Source: Mycocentrospora acerina
Lineage: Eukaryota > Ascomycota > Dothideomycetes > Pleosporales
Assembly (NCBI GenBank): GCA_022701365.1
Contig: JAKUHH010000250.1
Span: 1 to 64,000, forward strand
Direction: 5' to 3'
DNA length: 64,000 bases
In this document: one piece after another, positions 1 to 11,045 of the stretch
Layout: every line of letters begins with the position of its first letter
Numbering within the stretch: the first letter of the stretch is position 1
Translations under genes and position numbers: made by a program
Notes under the pieces: generated by a model
What the model saw: only the letters and a program-made list of their open reading frames with translations
What the model was told of the DNA's origin: nothing
Databases searched by the model: none

Positions 1-699
1 CGCTAAGTAACATATTTAAATTTAGGGATAATTAAACTAAGATTTAAAATTAGGACGTTCCCCTAAACTTTAATAGTATATACTTATAGTTCTGTAAAAT
101 ACCTGCAAATACGCGTAGCAGTTATTACTAACAAACTTGTAAAAAGAATTAGGATGTTATAACGTCCTATTTACCGCCCTAGGTTAGGGCGTAACTCTAA
201 CTTCTTCTCTCTTTACTTCTAACCCTTGCAGGGTACCCCTGATGGCCTTATGTGGCTTTGTACAGGGAACAGGGTCCTCCTCTTTAGCCTTAACCTTATT
301 AGGGCCTACTACTATCCCTCTTTTTTTCTTGCTCTTTCTCTAACTCCCCTTCCTCTGCCCCTAACCTACGCTGCTAATATGCTTCTTTGTCTAACCTTAT
401 AGGGCCTGCCACTATTCCTCTTTTTTCTGTTAACTCTCTGCAGGCATCCCACCTACCCTGCACCTTAACGCTGTTAGGCTTCCTCTTCCTAGAATAGGCA
501 TTCCCCCCCTTACCTCTCTTTACTTCTAGCCTCCTGCCGGCTGGCTTCCTCTTCCTAGAATGGGCATTCCTGGCCTATAATATTATTATCTAACACTAAT
601 ACTTAAAATTATTTTTAATTTGCATTAAAAGCTTAAAAACCTAATTTTTTACATCTATATTACTGCTAAAATCTTTTTTTTCTTTATTTTCCCTCCCTT

Positions 700-3600
700 C
701 TCTACTCTCTCTCTCTCTCTCTCTCTCTTTCTTATTTACTCTTAACATACTCTAAAAACTTACAAAATACCTAACACATCTTATTACTTTTAACTCTACC
801 CTACTGCTTCTTTCTTCCTAACTACTATGTTACTTTTTTAAACTTTAACTTACCTTGCTACTGTATCCCCTCTTGTAACATCTGCCTCTCTATCTAGTTA
901 CTAAATTTATCTTTATACCTTGTCCAAATTAACGCTACTGACCTAAATAATACCCCTTCATACTAACACTAACTGTTACTCCTCTTCTTCTAACCACTAT
1001 CTGCAATACACTTAAATCCTTCACAAATTACCTGCAGTATCCTACACTTAAAACAGCATAAAAATCTCTCCTACTGCATTACATCCTGCATTATTTGTTT
1101 TCCCTTTTTAGCATCCCCTGCCCCTGTTCTTGTACACTGCGCTATTCTATAATTATCACTCTTTTCTCCCTATACTCTACACTATTAGCAACCCCCCTTC
1201 TAATCCTCTAACCTATTCTCTAGCTCTTGTATCTCTATTACCTCTTCTAATTGTACTGCTATCTCTTTGTACTGCGCTGCCCTCTGTAATTCCACCTCTT
1301 ATTTAAACTAAACCCTTGCACTATTATCTAAATTACCCTCTTGCCTCTCCTCCCTACTTCTATCCTCTCTTCTGCTCTCTACCTGCCTAACTAACTGTGT
1401 TTTGCAGCACTAGCTACACCTTTCTTCCTCTTCTTCACATCCTACCCTATTAATTCTCCTATCTATCTCTCTATCTAAAACTATCTGTATACAACCTTCT
1501 GTTGTTAAAAACTTACGCATTTTATCCTCTACCCTATTACTCTATCCTCCTTCCTGTGCCTAACCCTTGCGGTTGTACGTTACCCTATGTAATATTATTG
1601 CCTTGCTCTTTAAACTGTTACGTCCTGCTTGTCTGCTCTCTTGTGCGTAGTCCTGTAACTTTCTTACTGCCCTAACGTAAATCACTACCTAGATAGTTGG
1701 CGCGTTAACCTCTAATCCTAACGCATTTGTTGCTGTGAATACCTGCTGTTAGCCTTCTGTTAATTAACGCACTAACTTAGCTTTTTCTTCTCTACTCCTG
1801 ACTTAGCGATAGTAATAAATGCATCCTAACTGCCTTGCTAATCAAACAGTTTTCTCTACTGTGTTGCAATAAACAATAATTTGCCTAGGCATTAGATATT
1901 GCTGCTTCTTCTCCTCTACTAATTTTAGCAACACCTTATCCTTATCCTCTTTCTTCTAGTTAAACAATTACACTTAATATACTACGTTCTTCCGCACTGT
2001 AGCCCCTTAAAACTACTAATATTTCTCCTTTAGTAGCAACCCTATTAATCAGATAAACTTGCCCTTGTCCCTTAGCTGCATTGTTGCTGTTATATACACT
2101 AGCTGTGTCTTAGCTTTAACTAAATCCTGCAACGCTAACATCCGCGTCCTCCACCTACTAGTTGAATCTAACACAACATGGCATTTGTCTACTATAATCT
2201 AATCTAACTGTCCTATTGCTCGCTGTTAGTTAATAAACCCTCTAAACCTTTTGCTAACTGCTAATTCTAGCGTAACTAACACTACTAACGCCTATTTATG
2301 CGGTCTACAGCTTTCCTACTTAACGCACTCTATCCCTGCCTTTATACACTAGTCCTTAATATTCCCTTGTAACAAAACTAGCAGCACAACTACAATAGTC
2401 ACTCCTGTAGAACACGCTGCTAGTAACATAAAAGCTATACTCTTACTAGCCCCTGTACCTATAATTATCACAACTAGGCTCTTCTGCTGCATAATTACCT
2501 TAATAGCTAGTTTCTAAATCCCCCTAAACTAGGCTCCTTTCCTAATTAAACTCTCTAACTGTCCTTAGATGTTAACAGCTCACATTATCTTCTAACGTTA
2601 GAACTCCTCTTCTGTTGCCTCCTTTCTAACTTCTGCTGCTTGTGTCCCCTTTTTAGGATGCACCTCTAACGCTAACGCAAACAACAAAAACTAATGCCAC
2701 TCTATACTTACCTGCTGCAACACTATCTGCTAAGCTTCTGTGCTAAACAGCAACTCTGTAATTAGTCTCTTATAAATTGTGCTGCTAATCTTAGAACTAT
2801 GCCCTGTCTAAATGTTAAACGCGTCATCCTCGCTATCTCTATCCCTGTCTTTATCACCTTCTACAACTGCCTTAATAATTGCTTTGTTATTAATGTACCT
2901 CTAGTAAATCGCCTTGCTGCTATGCCTCTACGCTATAATGTTAATCTTCACCCCTAACTACTGTAATGTCACATGTTAGATAGCCTGTTAAACCTAGTTT
3001 GTGTCCTATTGTTCTAGCCTACACAGTTTGTACACTCTTTCTTCTCCTTAGGTCCTTTGTTCTCTATCTCTCTCTCTTCTCTCTTCTTTGTCTACGTATT
3101 ACCTCCTCTTGTTGCTATTCTCTCTATCTACCTCTTCCTCTCTATCTTCTAGTTGTCTTCTTTTCTTACGCTGCAGTCCTTCCTATACTTGCTCTTTTAC
3201 AGGCTCCTATATAAATAGGCTTGCCTCCCCTATAATCTCTTGCCTAAACGCAGCTTCTAATTTCCTCTAAAACAGCATAACTAACTATAGATAGTAAAAT
3301 AACAACTCTCCTACCTTACGCGGTAAATACTAGTAAATAATCTTAGCTTTTGCACTAGCACTAATGCCCTTGTAGTACATAGTAACATATACTATTAACC
3401 TATCCTTAATAAATACGCCACAGCTCTTGCTATTAGCACTATTTATGTGCTAGACAGTGACCACCTTAGTACCGCGTGCTAGCAAACCACCTGTTATATG
3501 CACTAATACTAACAAATGCTCCTAGAACGTTTGCATTGCCTTTTTATACTTTCTTACTGTGCTAGCCTTCTATACTACACCTAATCTACCTAGCACAGAT

Positions 3601-5620
3601 AGATTAATTGCCTGTATGTCAACAAATGCAGCTTGCAACTTCTTCTTATAAATAACACGCTTAGCTAACTACTGCTTTGTATCTACACCCCTAAAAGTGT
3701 TACGCTTGTCCTGCAAAAAGTTCTAGTTAAGTTTTATCTTAGCTAGATTATCTACTAAATTGTCCTAATTAATAGGTAGTAATAAGGTAGCGCTAACTGC
3801 AAGCTAGCTATCTTTATCTACGTCTAACTTTAACAACTCTTGTTGCAACTCTATCTGCGCTGTCTCTACTAATCTGTAGATTATAGACTGCAAACTAGGC
3901 ATTGTAAACTAGATGTGTCTGTATAGCAATGTATCTCCTGTCTACTAAATTACACTATCTGTGTTGGTGTTAAACTAGATCTTTATCCTGTAAGTGCGCA
4001 ACTGTAACAACTAGTTAATTAGGCTTAGTGTCCTACTGTAATAAGTAAGCGTTATAAATCTATTAGCTATCTCTTAGACTAAATTAAAATGGCCTAGGGC
4101 TAAGTCCTCTGCATCCTCTTTAATAAACCTGTCTCTTTCTATAATTTCTGCTACACGCTCTTTTTGCCTCTTCACAGCGCTGTACAACACTAACATTCTT
4201 GCAATAGTAACAACAGCTAAAATAGTAGGCGTGTATACTAATAGGTCCTTCTAACCACAATCTGTGTCTACGCCTAGCACTGCAGCAGCGCTGACCAACA
4301 CGCTCCTGTACTTATTGTCTTTTAATAGATAATCTAACATTAAAATTAAAAACGCTAAAACATAGCCCTCTAGCTTTTTTTCCTTGTCCTTGCTTAAATC
4401 CTCTTTGCTATCTACATTCTTATCCTCCTCTTCCCTGCAAACTAAATCCTTGTCCCTCTTATCTGTGTTATTGCCTATAATCTGTTTAATTTTCTACAAC
4501 TATTTTGTTTGCCCTCTAGTTAGTTAGTACTGCAGTCTCTTTCCTCTTATCTCCTCCTTAGAATTATTATCCCTAATATCCTCCCTCTCTGTAACCTGTT
4601 GTCTAACTTCATCTAACTTATGCGTCTGCTAAATGTACTAGATAACTAGTAACCAACAGCAGCTGTACTTAGTTATAGTCTTGCCTGTCTAGCGCGCATT
4701 AAATAGCTTCTTGTTGCTGTCGCTACCTACCTCCTAGCAGTTAATATAGTTTATAGCTAGAAAGCTAACTACTTTAGCACACAACGCTTGCTAAGCCCTC
4801 TATTACTATCTCTACTGCCCAACATACCTTAGCTAATACCCTCTTGTTTCTCTCTAGCTTCTAGATTAATGCTAGCAGCCACTTACAGTCTAAACCACCT
4901 AAATGCTAGGCCTAGCTAGTTCTGCTTAGCCATGCATATGTAACGTGCTGGTCGCTATCTAGCTCTATCCTGTTGTTTGCGCCTTTTTTAGCCTAGTCTA
5001 ACGCTTCTATAGTCTCTTTAAACGTTGCCTGCAGCTGCCGCTTTATAGATAAGTCCTCTGCGTCTGCCTCTACGTCTTCTCCTTCTATTTCTCCTGCCTT
5101 ACTTAAATTAGTAACCTTCCCTGCACTTACCTTAAAAAGTCGTCCTAGTCTCCTTGCGCGATTGAATTTCTAATACGCTACACTACTTGTCTACATCCTC
5201 TCTGCTTTGCTTTGCTGTCCTTGTAGAAGCCTGCCCCTCTTTTGCAGGTTCTTCTAACTATAGTGCTTGCAGTAATGCTTTTGCATGTCTTTAGTACGCT
5301 AGAGAATCTATCTGCACAGCAAGCTGCTGTTAGCTTTAGTAGCTGCGCACTTTAATCTAGTATGCTAAATTGTTAAGTATAGCACAGGCTCAGACTTAGG
5401 CAACAGGTACATAACCTTGTCTTCTCTCTCTGCTAATCTATCTATATTGTGCGCAACTTGACAAATTGCCTTGCGTACCTCTGCTGTTAGGTATGCATAA
5501 TAAGTGTTTAAATAGACCTTAAAGCAGGACTTTACTACACTAAAGTTGCAATCTTTATAAATTGCAATGCAGCATTAGAGTACAAAAACAAAATAAGTTA
5601 CAAACTAATCTATAACTGTA
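700..5620 (-). pseudogene. RIP-degraded telomere-linked RecQ-type helicase with N-terminal DUF3505-like region
   Basis: No long frame survives, but reading the minus strand through its stops recovers a RecQ-like SF2 helicase. Walker A appears as GTGASKS (2439-2459, expected GTGAGKS). Motif II appears as DKCH (2178-2189, expected DECH) inside IIVDKCHVVLDSTSRWRTR. Motif III is ITAT (2079-2093). The C-terminal lobe has RQIIVYCNTVEK, TATNALGL and the motif VI form QESRQAGR at about 1600-1950. Near 5130-5290 the frame reads like the Cys/His- and basic-rich N-terminal DUF3505 region that precedes such helicases in many fungi. Lost Trp codons (TGG to TAG) and E-to-K, G-to-S changes are G-to-A on the coding strand, as RIP produces. 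Outer limits are uncertain. Such helicases are often subtelomeric, but no telomere repeat is visible here. Confidence 0.8.
705..729. repeat. (CT)n microsatellite
   Basis: A perfect CT dinucleotide run of about 12 units inside pyrimidine-rich DNA near the 3' limit of the helicase relic. Confidence 0.9.
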
Positions 5621-6158
5621 CAAGGCAGTGATAATACTTAAAGGGTAAAGTATGCTAGTTAGATTTGTAAACTAGTTAACATTATCTTACCTCTTTTACG
5701 TAGATAAAAAAGGGGAAACCTTAAAGCTAAGACATTTTAGGCTATTAGTGTTAAAAAGTGCTGTTACAAAGATAAGAACTTTAAAAGGTCCTAAGTTTTA
5801 GATCTTATACCATACATTAAAGCACTTAGATAAATTTTAAAATATCTAAAGAATACATTTTATAGAACAGCAGGTTCTGCACATTTTTTGTACCTAAGTT
5901 TTTATATTAAACTAGAAAACTAGTAAATCTGATTTAAAACAAGATTTTAAATCAGATAAGCTATCCCTGCAACATTTTTTTATTAGCGAAAGTAAATCAG
6001 ATATAGTAAATCTGTTCATCCCATTATTGATAGGGTTTATATTCTGTTAGTATTAGCAAATGCTAACCTTATCTATAAATACTTTAATTTTAACTACCTC
6101 TACCTTCTATCTTATGCATTACAGTATCTAGAGCAGCTAAAGCTAATTGTTAAGATCC
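5621..6158. other. AT-rich non-coding stretch upstream of helicase relic, with hairpin
   Basis: No gene seen. The segment upstream of the relic's 5' end holds a perfect 13-bp inverted repeat (arms 5927-5939 and 5945-5957, ATCTGATTTAAAA and its complement, 5-nt loop). The AAATCAGAT core recurs near 5993-6002. Confidence 0.6.
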
Positions 6159-6635
6159 TGTTCTGTACTTGATCTTAGTGGTCAAAGACCTTCTGATACT
6201 AGTACTAATGTAGAACAGGTTTAAGGTTGGTTCTTAGGGATAGAGTAGGTTCAGGGAAACAAGGTTGGTTTAATGCACGTATTGATGATACACTGTGATT
6301 GAGGGTGAGAAGCAATAAGTAGATTAATTGACGAGGTTGAACATATCACTATAAGGGTGGTGTTCCTATTGTTTATATACATAATAGAGGAGTTCTATAA
6401 GTCCTCTGCGAATCATAGTCATTGGTTAAGACGGCTTATGATACGTGAAGTTGAGCTCCTGGCTCACGATGTTAGAAGTCGAGCTCACTCATCATGTGTC
6501 CTGGCTTACTCCGCCAAGAGTCGAGCCAGTCACGTGACTGCTCCTTACTGAAGGGCTTGACCTATACAATCCTTTGGTCAAGGGGTTTGTACCTTTCTGG
6601 TTCTAGCCTGGGGGTTGTAGAATCCGATCGTAACA
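6159..6635 (-). repeat. LTR1, solo LTR-like element (477 bp)
   Basis: On the minus strand the element begins TGTTACGATCGG and ends AAGTACAGAACA, giving the TGTT..AACA ends of an LTR. It is less RIP-damaged than its surroundings. Related fragments lie at 10241-10955 (plus) and 10963-11045 (minus), where the same start and end sequences recur. The flanking five bases (GATCC and CTAAT) do not match, so a clean solo-LTR target duplication is not supported. It may be one end of a longer decayed element. Confidence 0.6.
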
Positions 6636-6984
6636 CTAATCCTAGTAGTACATTTTGTAGCGCATAGTCTATTGTATAATAAATAAGATTACAGTATTAA
6701 TTTACTATTCTTTATAAGCTTTACTAATTTAAAAAAGAACTTTAAATTAGTAATGCCCTTGTTATTTAGAACGCTTTAACTTCTAGTAAATTAGTAAGAC
6801 TATTACTGTTTATCCTATTACTGTTAGGCAGGCTAACATTAGCTGCTATCTTTAATACTAAAGCAGGGTAATTAGCTCTACTTAAGTTTTTGCAAAAAAC
6901 AGAAATAGCAACAGCTAGGTAGCTGCTTGCTGCAGGAGCCTTAACCTAAAGGCCTACTACAACAACAAACAACTGTTTACAAGA

Positions 6985-7130
6985 CTCTATTTTATTACAC
7001 TGCGTAGTAAGAGCACTACTACTGTTTTACTAGGCTTCTAGGGCTCTAGAAAAGAGAGCTTAGCTTAGGAGGAAAAACAGCGCCTTATAGACTAACGTCT
7101 GCATAGGCATTATTGTATTTAGTCTAGATA
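6985..7130 (+). repeat. Dispersed repeat R4, copy a
   Basis: This stretch, around AAGAGCACTACTACTG and CGCCTTATAGACTAACGTCT, recurs with RIP-type differences at about 13490-13640 and 34370-34490, always on the plus strand. It is probably internal sequence of a decayed transposon. No protein family was recognised. The flanks from 6636 to 7229 are AT-rich and hold no gene. Confidence 0.5.
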
Positions 7131-7229
7131 GTTAGATAGATTAATGCAATATAAATGAAGAAAAAAAAAACAACAGATAAAAGACAATTCTATAGAAAGG
7201 GACTTTCTGCTTATATAGAAGAGGGGTAG

Positions 7230-7516
7230 TGTAATATTTATAATATTACATCTTATTATTACCCCTAAGTTAACTAACACCTATCTAATAGCTACCTAAT
7301 TTGTACTTGTCTTAGATAGCAACTCTAAAAAGGGATATATAAAGATAGCAGTCTGTATAGCTTTATAGAGTAGTTTTTTTATATCCTTTTGTATAAGACC
7401 TATAGGTGTAGAGAATAGTATCTTTAGTTACCCTCTAGTCCTAGCACTCCTATATGCCTTGTAGTAGACACTTTAGACCATATTCAGATCACTCTCTTAT
7501 AACCTGCGTCGTTACA
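7230..7516 (+). repeat. LTR2, RIP-damaged copy
   Basis: Aligned by eye with the better preserved LTR2 copies at 10252-10535 and 32808-33095. It starts TGTAATATTTATAATATTAC (RIP form of TGTAACGTTCACAACGTCAC), carries a TATA-like GATATATAAAG and ends TGCGTCGTTACA. Length 287 bp. Flanking five-base sequences do not match. Sequences on both sides resemble those around 33193-33481, so both copies may belong to one larger repeat unit. Confidence 0.6.
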
Positions 7517-8103
7517 TATACTATTTATGCTCTAATATATATAACTATGTGCACTTTTAGTCTAAAGCTAATTTTATTCCTCTTAAAATACTTTATACTA
7601 AATCTTATAGTACAATACTATAGCATTATGAATAATTTGTGCCTACAGACTGTGCTAACAAATTGCTTAATTCTGTTAGCATAACCTTAAAGCTAAACTT
7701 TCAGCATAGTTAATTGTGCACAATCTGTGGCCTTATATAGGTTAGGCCTAACATCTTGCCTTTTATTAGGTAGGATCTTAACAAAGTGGCACTGCAATAG
7801 ACTATAATAAGAGAGAATCAGCATCTAATATACGTTACATGCGTGTGTTCTTAGGGCAGAATAAGTGATTGCCTAACTGGGAAAGATCAGGGGTCTACAC
7901 CACAAGGCATCTTATACTAGGTTTTAAAGAGTCTGATTTAATCATTTTCAAACAAAAAGAGAACACCCTCTAATACTCTATCAACTAATTTCTATCAAGA
8001 TTTCTTTAAAACCTATCTAAATATGCTACCAGATAACTTATCGGCATGTCAGGTCACCAGTTCGCCTGTCGAAGGTGCAGGCATCGGTATGAGTGTAGGA
8101 GAG
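7517..8103. other. Gene-free transposon-derived sequence
   Basis: AT-rich sequence following LTR2. The first 60 bases resemble the sequence downstream of the LTR2 copy at 33482. From about 8040 base composition rises toward the downstream gene. No coding signal seen. Confidence 0.5.
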
Positions 8104-8790
8104 CTAAGCGGATGTTAGATAAGATTCATAGAAAAGGATTGTTCTATGCTTGCTTACGTTAATGAATCCACCATCGCTGTGCGTGTAAAAGGCATTGGGG
8201 CGCTCAATGTACATGCAATCGTAGTCAGTGTTGAGGAACCCAAGGCTGAACTTTGCGTTAAGCCCGCCGCTGATGCCTTCAGGACGCTGTAAAGAGTAGC
8301 CCTTGTTGTAGCACGCCACAGCAGGATATCTGTTGCGGTCTGGGTTGCGGGCCATCATGTTTGCTGTGGTACGCTTGGAAAACTCCTCACGCGCAGAGTT
8401 CCAGTTGCTCAGGTTACTAATAGACTTTACCGCTGCATCAATAGCCATTTCGGTGAGCTTGGTAAGAGCGGCAGTTCCAATAACAGCACCAATAGCGACG
8501 AGTGGAATGGCACGTTTCTCAAGGTCGTCGCGATGAGTAAGCGCCCTAGTCTCGCTAACTGGCTCATCCATGATTGTGAAGGAGCCGTTTTCGCTCTTTT
8601 AGTGAAATGTGAGTATTAAGTACACAAATTAAAAGGTAGCAAGAGTATGTACCTTAAAGCCAGTGAATGATTCAGTAAATAAGTTAACAACGCTAGTGTC
8701 AGGGGCAGGAACATCCTGAGGAACGGGTCCGGCAGAGGCCGTGGCAGAAAACATGGAGAAAAGGATGCAGGACACTTTTGAGTACTTCAT
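8104..8790 (-). CDS. Small secreted protein with Kex2-like site, candidate effector (DUF7888-like)
   Basis: Two exons, 8653-8790 and 8104-8595, joined across a 57-nt GT..AG intron, encode about 209 residues. The N-terminus (MKYSKVSCILFSMFSATASA) is a typical signal peptide, followed by an acidic propeptide. A dibasic KR site in RDDLEKR suggests Kex2 processing, leaving a mature chain that begins AIPLVAIGAVIGTAALTK, a hydrophobic Gly/Ala-rich helix. The C-terminal part (LNTDYDCMYI, HSDGGFINV) recalls the fungal DUF7888 family of secreted proteins as I remember it; no search was possible. The gene is intact although RIP-damaged repeats flank it, a common setting for effectors. It could equally be a non-effector secreted peptide precursor. 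Confidence 0.75.
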
Positions 8791-8964
8791 CTTAATGGAA
8801 GAGTTGGAAGTGTTAGAGAAGAAGGAAAAAATTGTTTGAATGACAAGAGTGAATGTAATGTTAAAGTGAAAACGAGTGAAGTTGCTGAAGAGCAGTGTTC
8901 AGTAGTTAAAGAGAGTGAAGAAACGAGTGTTGTGATGATGATTTAGAGAGGACATATGCAGAGA

Positions 8965-8972
8965 GCTTTATA
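8965..8972 (-). promoter_or_regulatory. TATA-like box of the secreted-protein gene
   Basis: The minus strand reads TATAAAGC about 175 bases upstream of the start codon at 8790, implying a leader of roughly 150 nt. Confidence 0.4.
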
Positions 8973-10240
8973 CTCAGTTTTCATCTTGCCATCCTGCCAC
9001 CTTGCTATCCTGCCAGTCTGTCACTTCATGCGAAGCACTAAAGACTTGCTCTTAAGAGGTCTTGGCAATAATGCATCAGACTTCAAATTGTGTTACATCA
9101 TTGGTTGAAAGCTTGGTACCAAACACCGGTCTAAAATGTTGTTTGATTAAAATTTCTGATTGAAACCGAGTAAAGCCTTTTGACCGTTAAAATGAGACAC
9201 CTGCTAATAGTTTCATCGGCCGGCTGTTAGTACGTTTATGTTGATAGGCCAAAGGTACTTCAAGGAAACGACACAGTTGTTCTGATTTTACTAGGGTGAA
9301 ACAAGATTAAGCCGGGTGTTGTGATTGTCAGCAAAGACCCTACGCGTGACACATAACGTGGTTTCTAATGCTGAAATCTAGAGTGTTTCCTTGTAAGCTT
9401 CTACCAAGCATTAGGTGCTATTCTTACCCTTTAAATTGTCTCTTCAAAATAATGCAGATCACATTCTGTTGTAGAAGGCGACGGGGTGTGGTAGTAGGTG
9501 TGGTATTATCTTATCTTCTCCTATTATTTAATTTGAAAAATATCAACAAAGATATCAACTGATTGTGCAATTGCAGAAATGTAGACAGAACTTCTTGGTT
9601 AGAACCTAGACGAAATAGATGTTTACAATGTAACCTACGTGCCTAGTTCAGAGACGTTTACATGAATGCATTTGTCTGATTGCAAGAACTACTAAGACCT
9701 TATTGTATTCTAAGACATTTAAAAAGTTTGCGTTCTACCCTAACGACTTCTGAAACACGCCGTTGTACCATGCTATTGCGCGCAACGCCCAGACTCACGC
9801 AACGCCTAGCCCCGCTTCAATGAAGATCAACTAAACTTTAGCGCGTAATAACTGTGCAAATGAGCGGCTTATTGTAAAGGTAAATAAAGAAACAGTATAG
9901 TTTTAAAATCAGAAAAATATTCTTACGAAAAAGTATACTGTGTCTTTGCGCGTACTGTGTCTGTAGACTTAATGAACAGCTTTAATAAATGCACGTTGAA
10001 CACTAGACACCTTAAATTCTACTGCTAGGTAACTATCTTGACATGAGTTTAATTTAGGCTGCAGCTAAAGAGCTTTTATAGGTAAAGCGTAATAAATCTT
10101 TCTTGTACAAACCCTTACATAAAAGCATCGTGTTAATTAGTCTACACTTTCGCAAAAACACTAAGCTGTTTCAGATATTCGTTCAGCATGCCCCTAAGCG
10201 ATACCGATACCTACCCAAAAGTGGTCTAGTACCTTCTGTT
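8973..10240. other. Gene-free region upstream of the secreted-protein gene
   Basis: Mixed-composition sequence without a convincing reading frame or recognisable repeat. It ends where LTR1 sequence resumes at 10241. Confidence 0.4.
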
Positions 10241-10251
10241 TGTTACGATCG

Positions 10252-10535
10252 TGTAACAACGCAGGTAAGAAGAGAGTGATCTGAATGCGGTCTGAATGTC
10301 TACTGCGAGGCATATAGGAGTGCTAGGACAAGTAAACTAAAGATACTATTCTCTACACCTATAGGTCTTGTACAAAAGGATGCAGAAAAACTACTTCTAC
10401 TAAGGTCTATAGCATGCACCCTTATATACCTTTTTCCTAAGGATTACTATCTAGGGTAGGTACGTAGCGGGTGGCTTTCGGGTAGGTGTCGGTTAACTCA
10501 GAGGTAAGCTAGGATGTGACGTTGTGAACGTTACA
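10252..10535 (-). repeat. LTR2 solo copy A, nested in LTR1
   Basis: 284 bp with TGTAAC..GTTACA ends. Read on the minus strand it has a TATA box (GGTATATAAGGG). The left flank is GATCG and the right flank TATCA. In intact LTR1 the sequence at this point is a single GATCG, so the second flank is a mutated copy of a 5-bp target duplication. Confidence 0.8.
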
Positions 10536-10589
10536 TATCAGACTGTACGACCTCCAGGCTAAAACCAGAAAGGTATAGACCCCTTAACT

Positions 10590-10875
10590 TGTAACAACGC
10601 AGGTAAGTAGAGAGTGATCTGAAAAGGTTCTTGGTCCACTACGAGGCATATAGGAGTACTGGGACAGAAGGGTAAACTAATAATACTATTCTCTACATCT
10701 ATAGGTCTTGTAAAAAATAATACACAAAAACTACTCTACAAAGCTTTACAACCTGCAACCTTATATACACCCCTTTTTAGGATTGCTATGTTAGTGCGAG
10801 TACGGACGGGTGGCTTTTCGATAGGTGTCGGTTGGCTCAGGGGTAATGGTGGGATGTAACGTTGAGAACGGTACA
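10590..10875 (-). repeat. LTR2 solo copy B, nested in LTR1
   Basis: 286 bp, starting TGTAACAACGCAGGTAAG and ending GAGAACGGTACA. It lies 54 bp from copy A in the same orientation. No clean target duplication. Confidence 0.75.
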
Positions 10876-10962
10876 CTGTATTGGCTGTTAAAATCCCTTC
10901 CTAATAGAAAGGGTTGCATTGTAGATCTAGGCTTAGGAGCAGTCTTTACACTTGTTACGCTC

Positions 10963-11045
10963 CTGTTTTGTACTTAATCTTAGTAGTTAAGAACCTTCTA
11001 ATACAGGTTCTAAGATAAAATAAGTTTAAGTGTAGTTTTTAGGAA
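10963..11045 (-). repeat. LTR1 3' fragment, RIP-damaged
   Basis: Reads TGTTTTGTACTTAATCTTAG, the RIP form of TGTTCTGTACTTGATCTTAG at 6159. The following 60 bases also align. Confidence 0.6.

Larger units (their letters stand above)
10241..10955 (+). repeat. LTR1 remnant split by two nested LTR2 insertions
   Basis: LTR1 pieces are 10241-10251 (TGTTACGATCG), 10536-10589 (CTCCAGGCTAAAACCAGAAA and following bases) and about 10876-10955 (GGAGCAGTC region). They match the order of the LTR1 copy at 6635-6159. Two LTR2 units interrupt them. Confidence 0.65.

Noticed and set aside
1..700. Search for telomeric TTAGGG arrays or a chromosome end
   Set aside because: TTAGGG occurs only as isolated units, with no tandem array, so a physical telomere is not supported.
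6159..10251. LTR1 pair at 6159-6635 and 10241-10251 as the two ends of one retrotransposon
   Set aside because: They face opposite directions, so they cannot be the paired LTRs of a single element.
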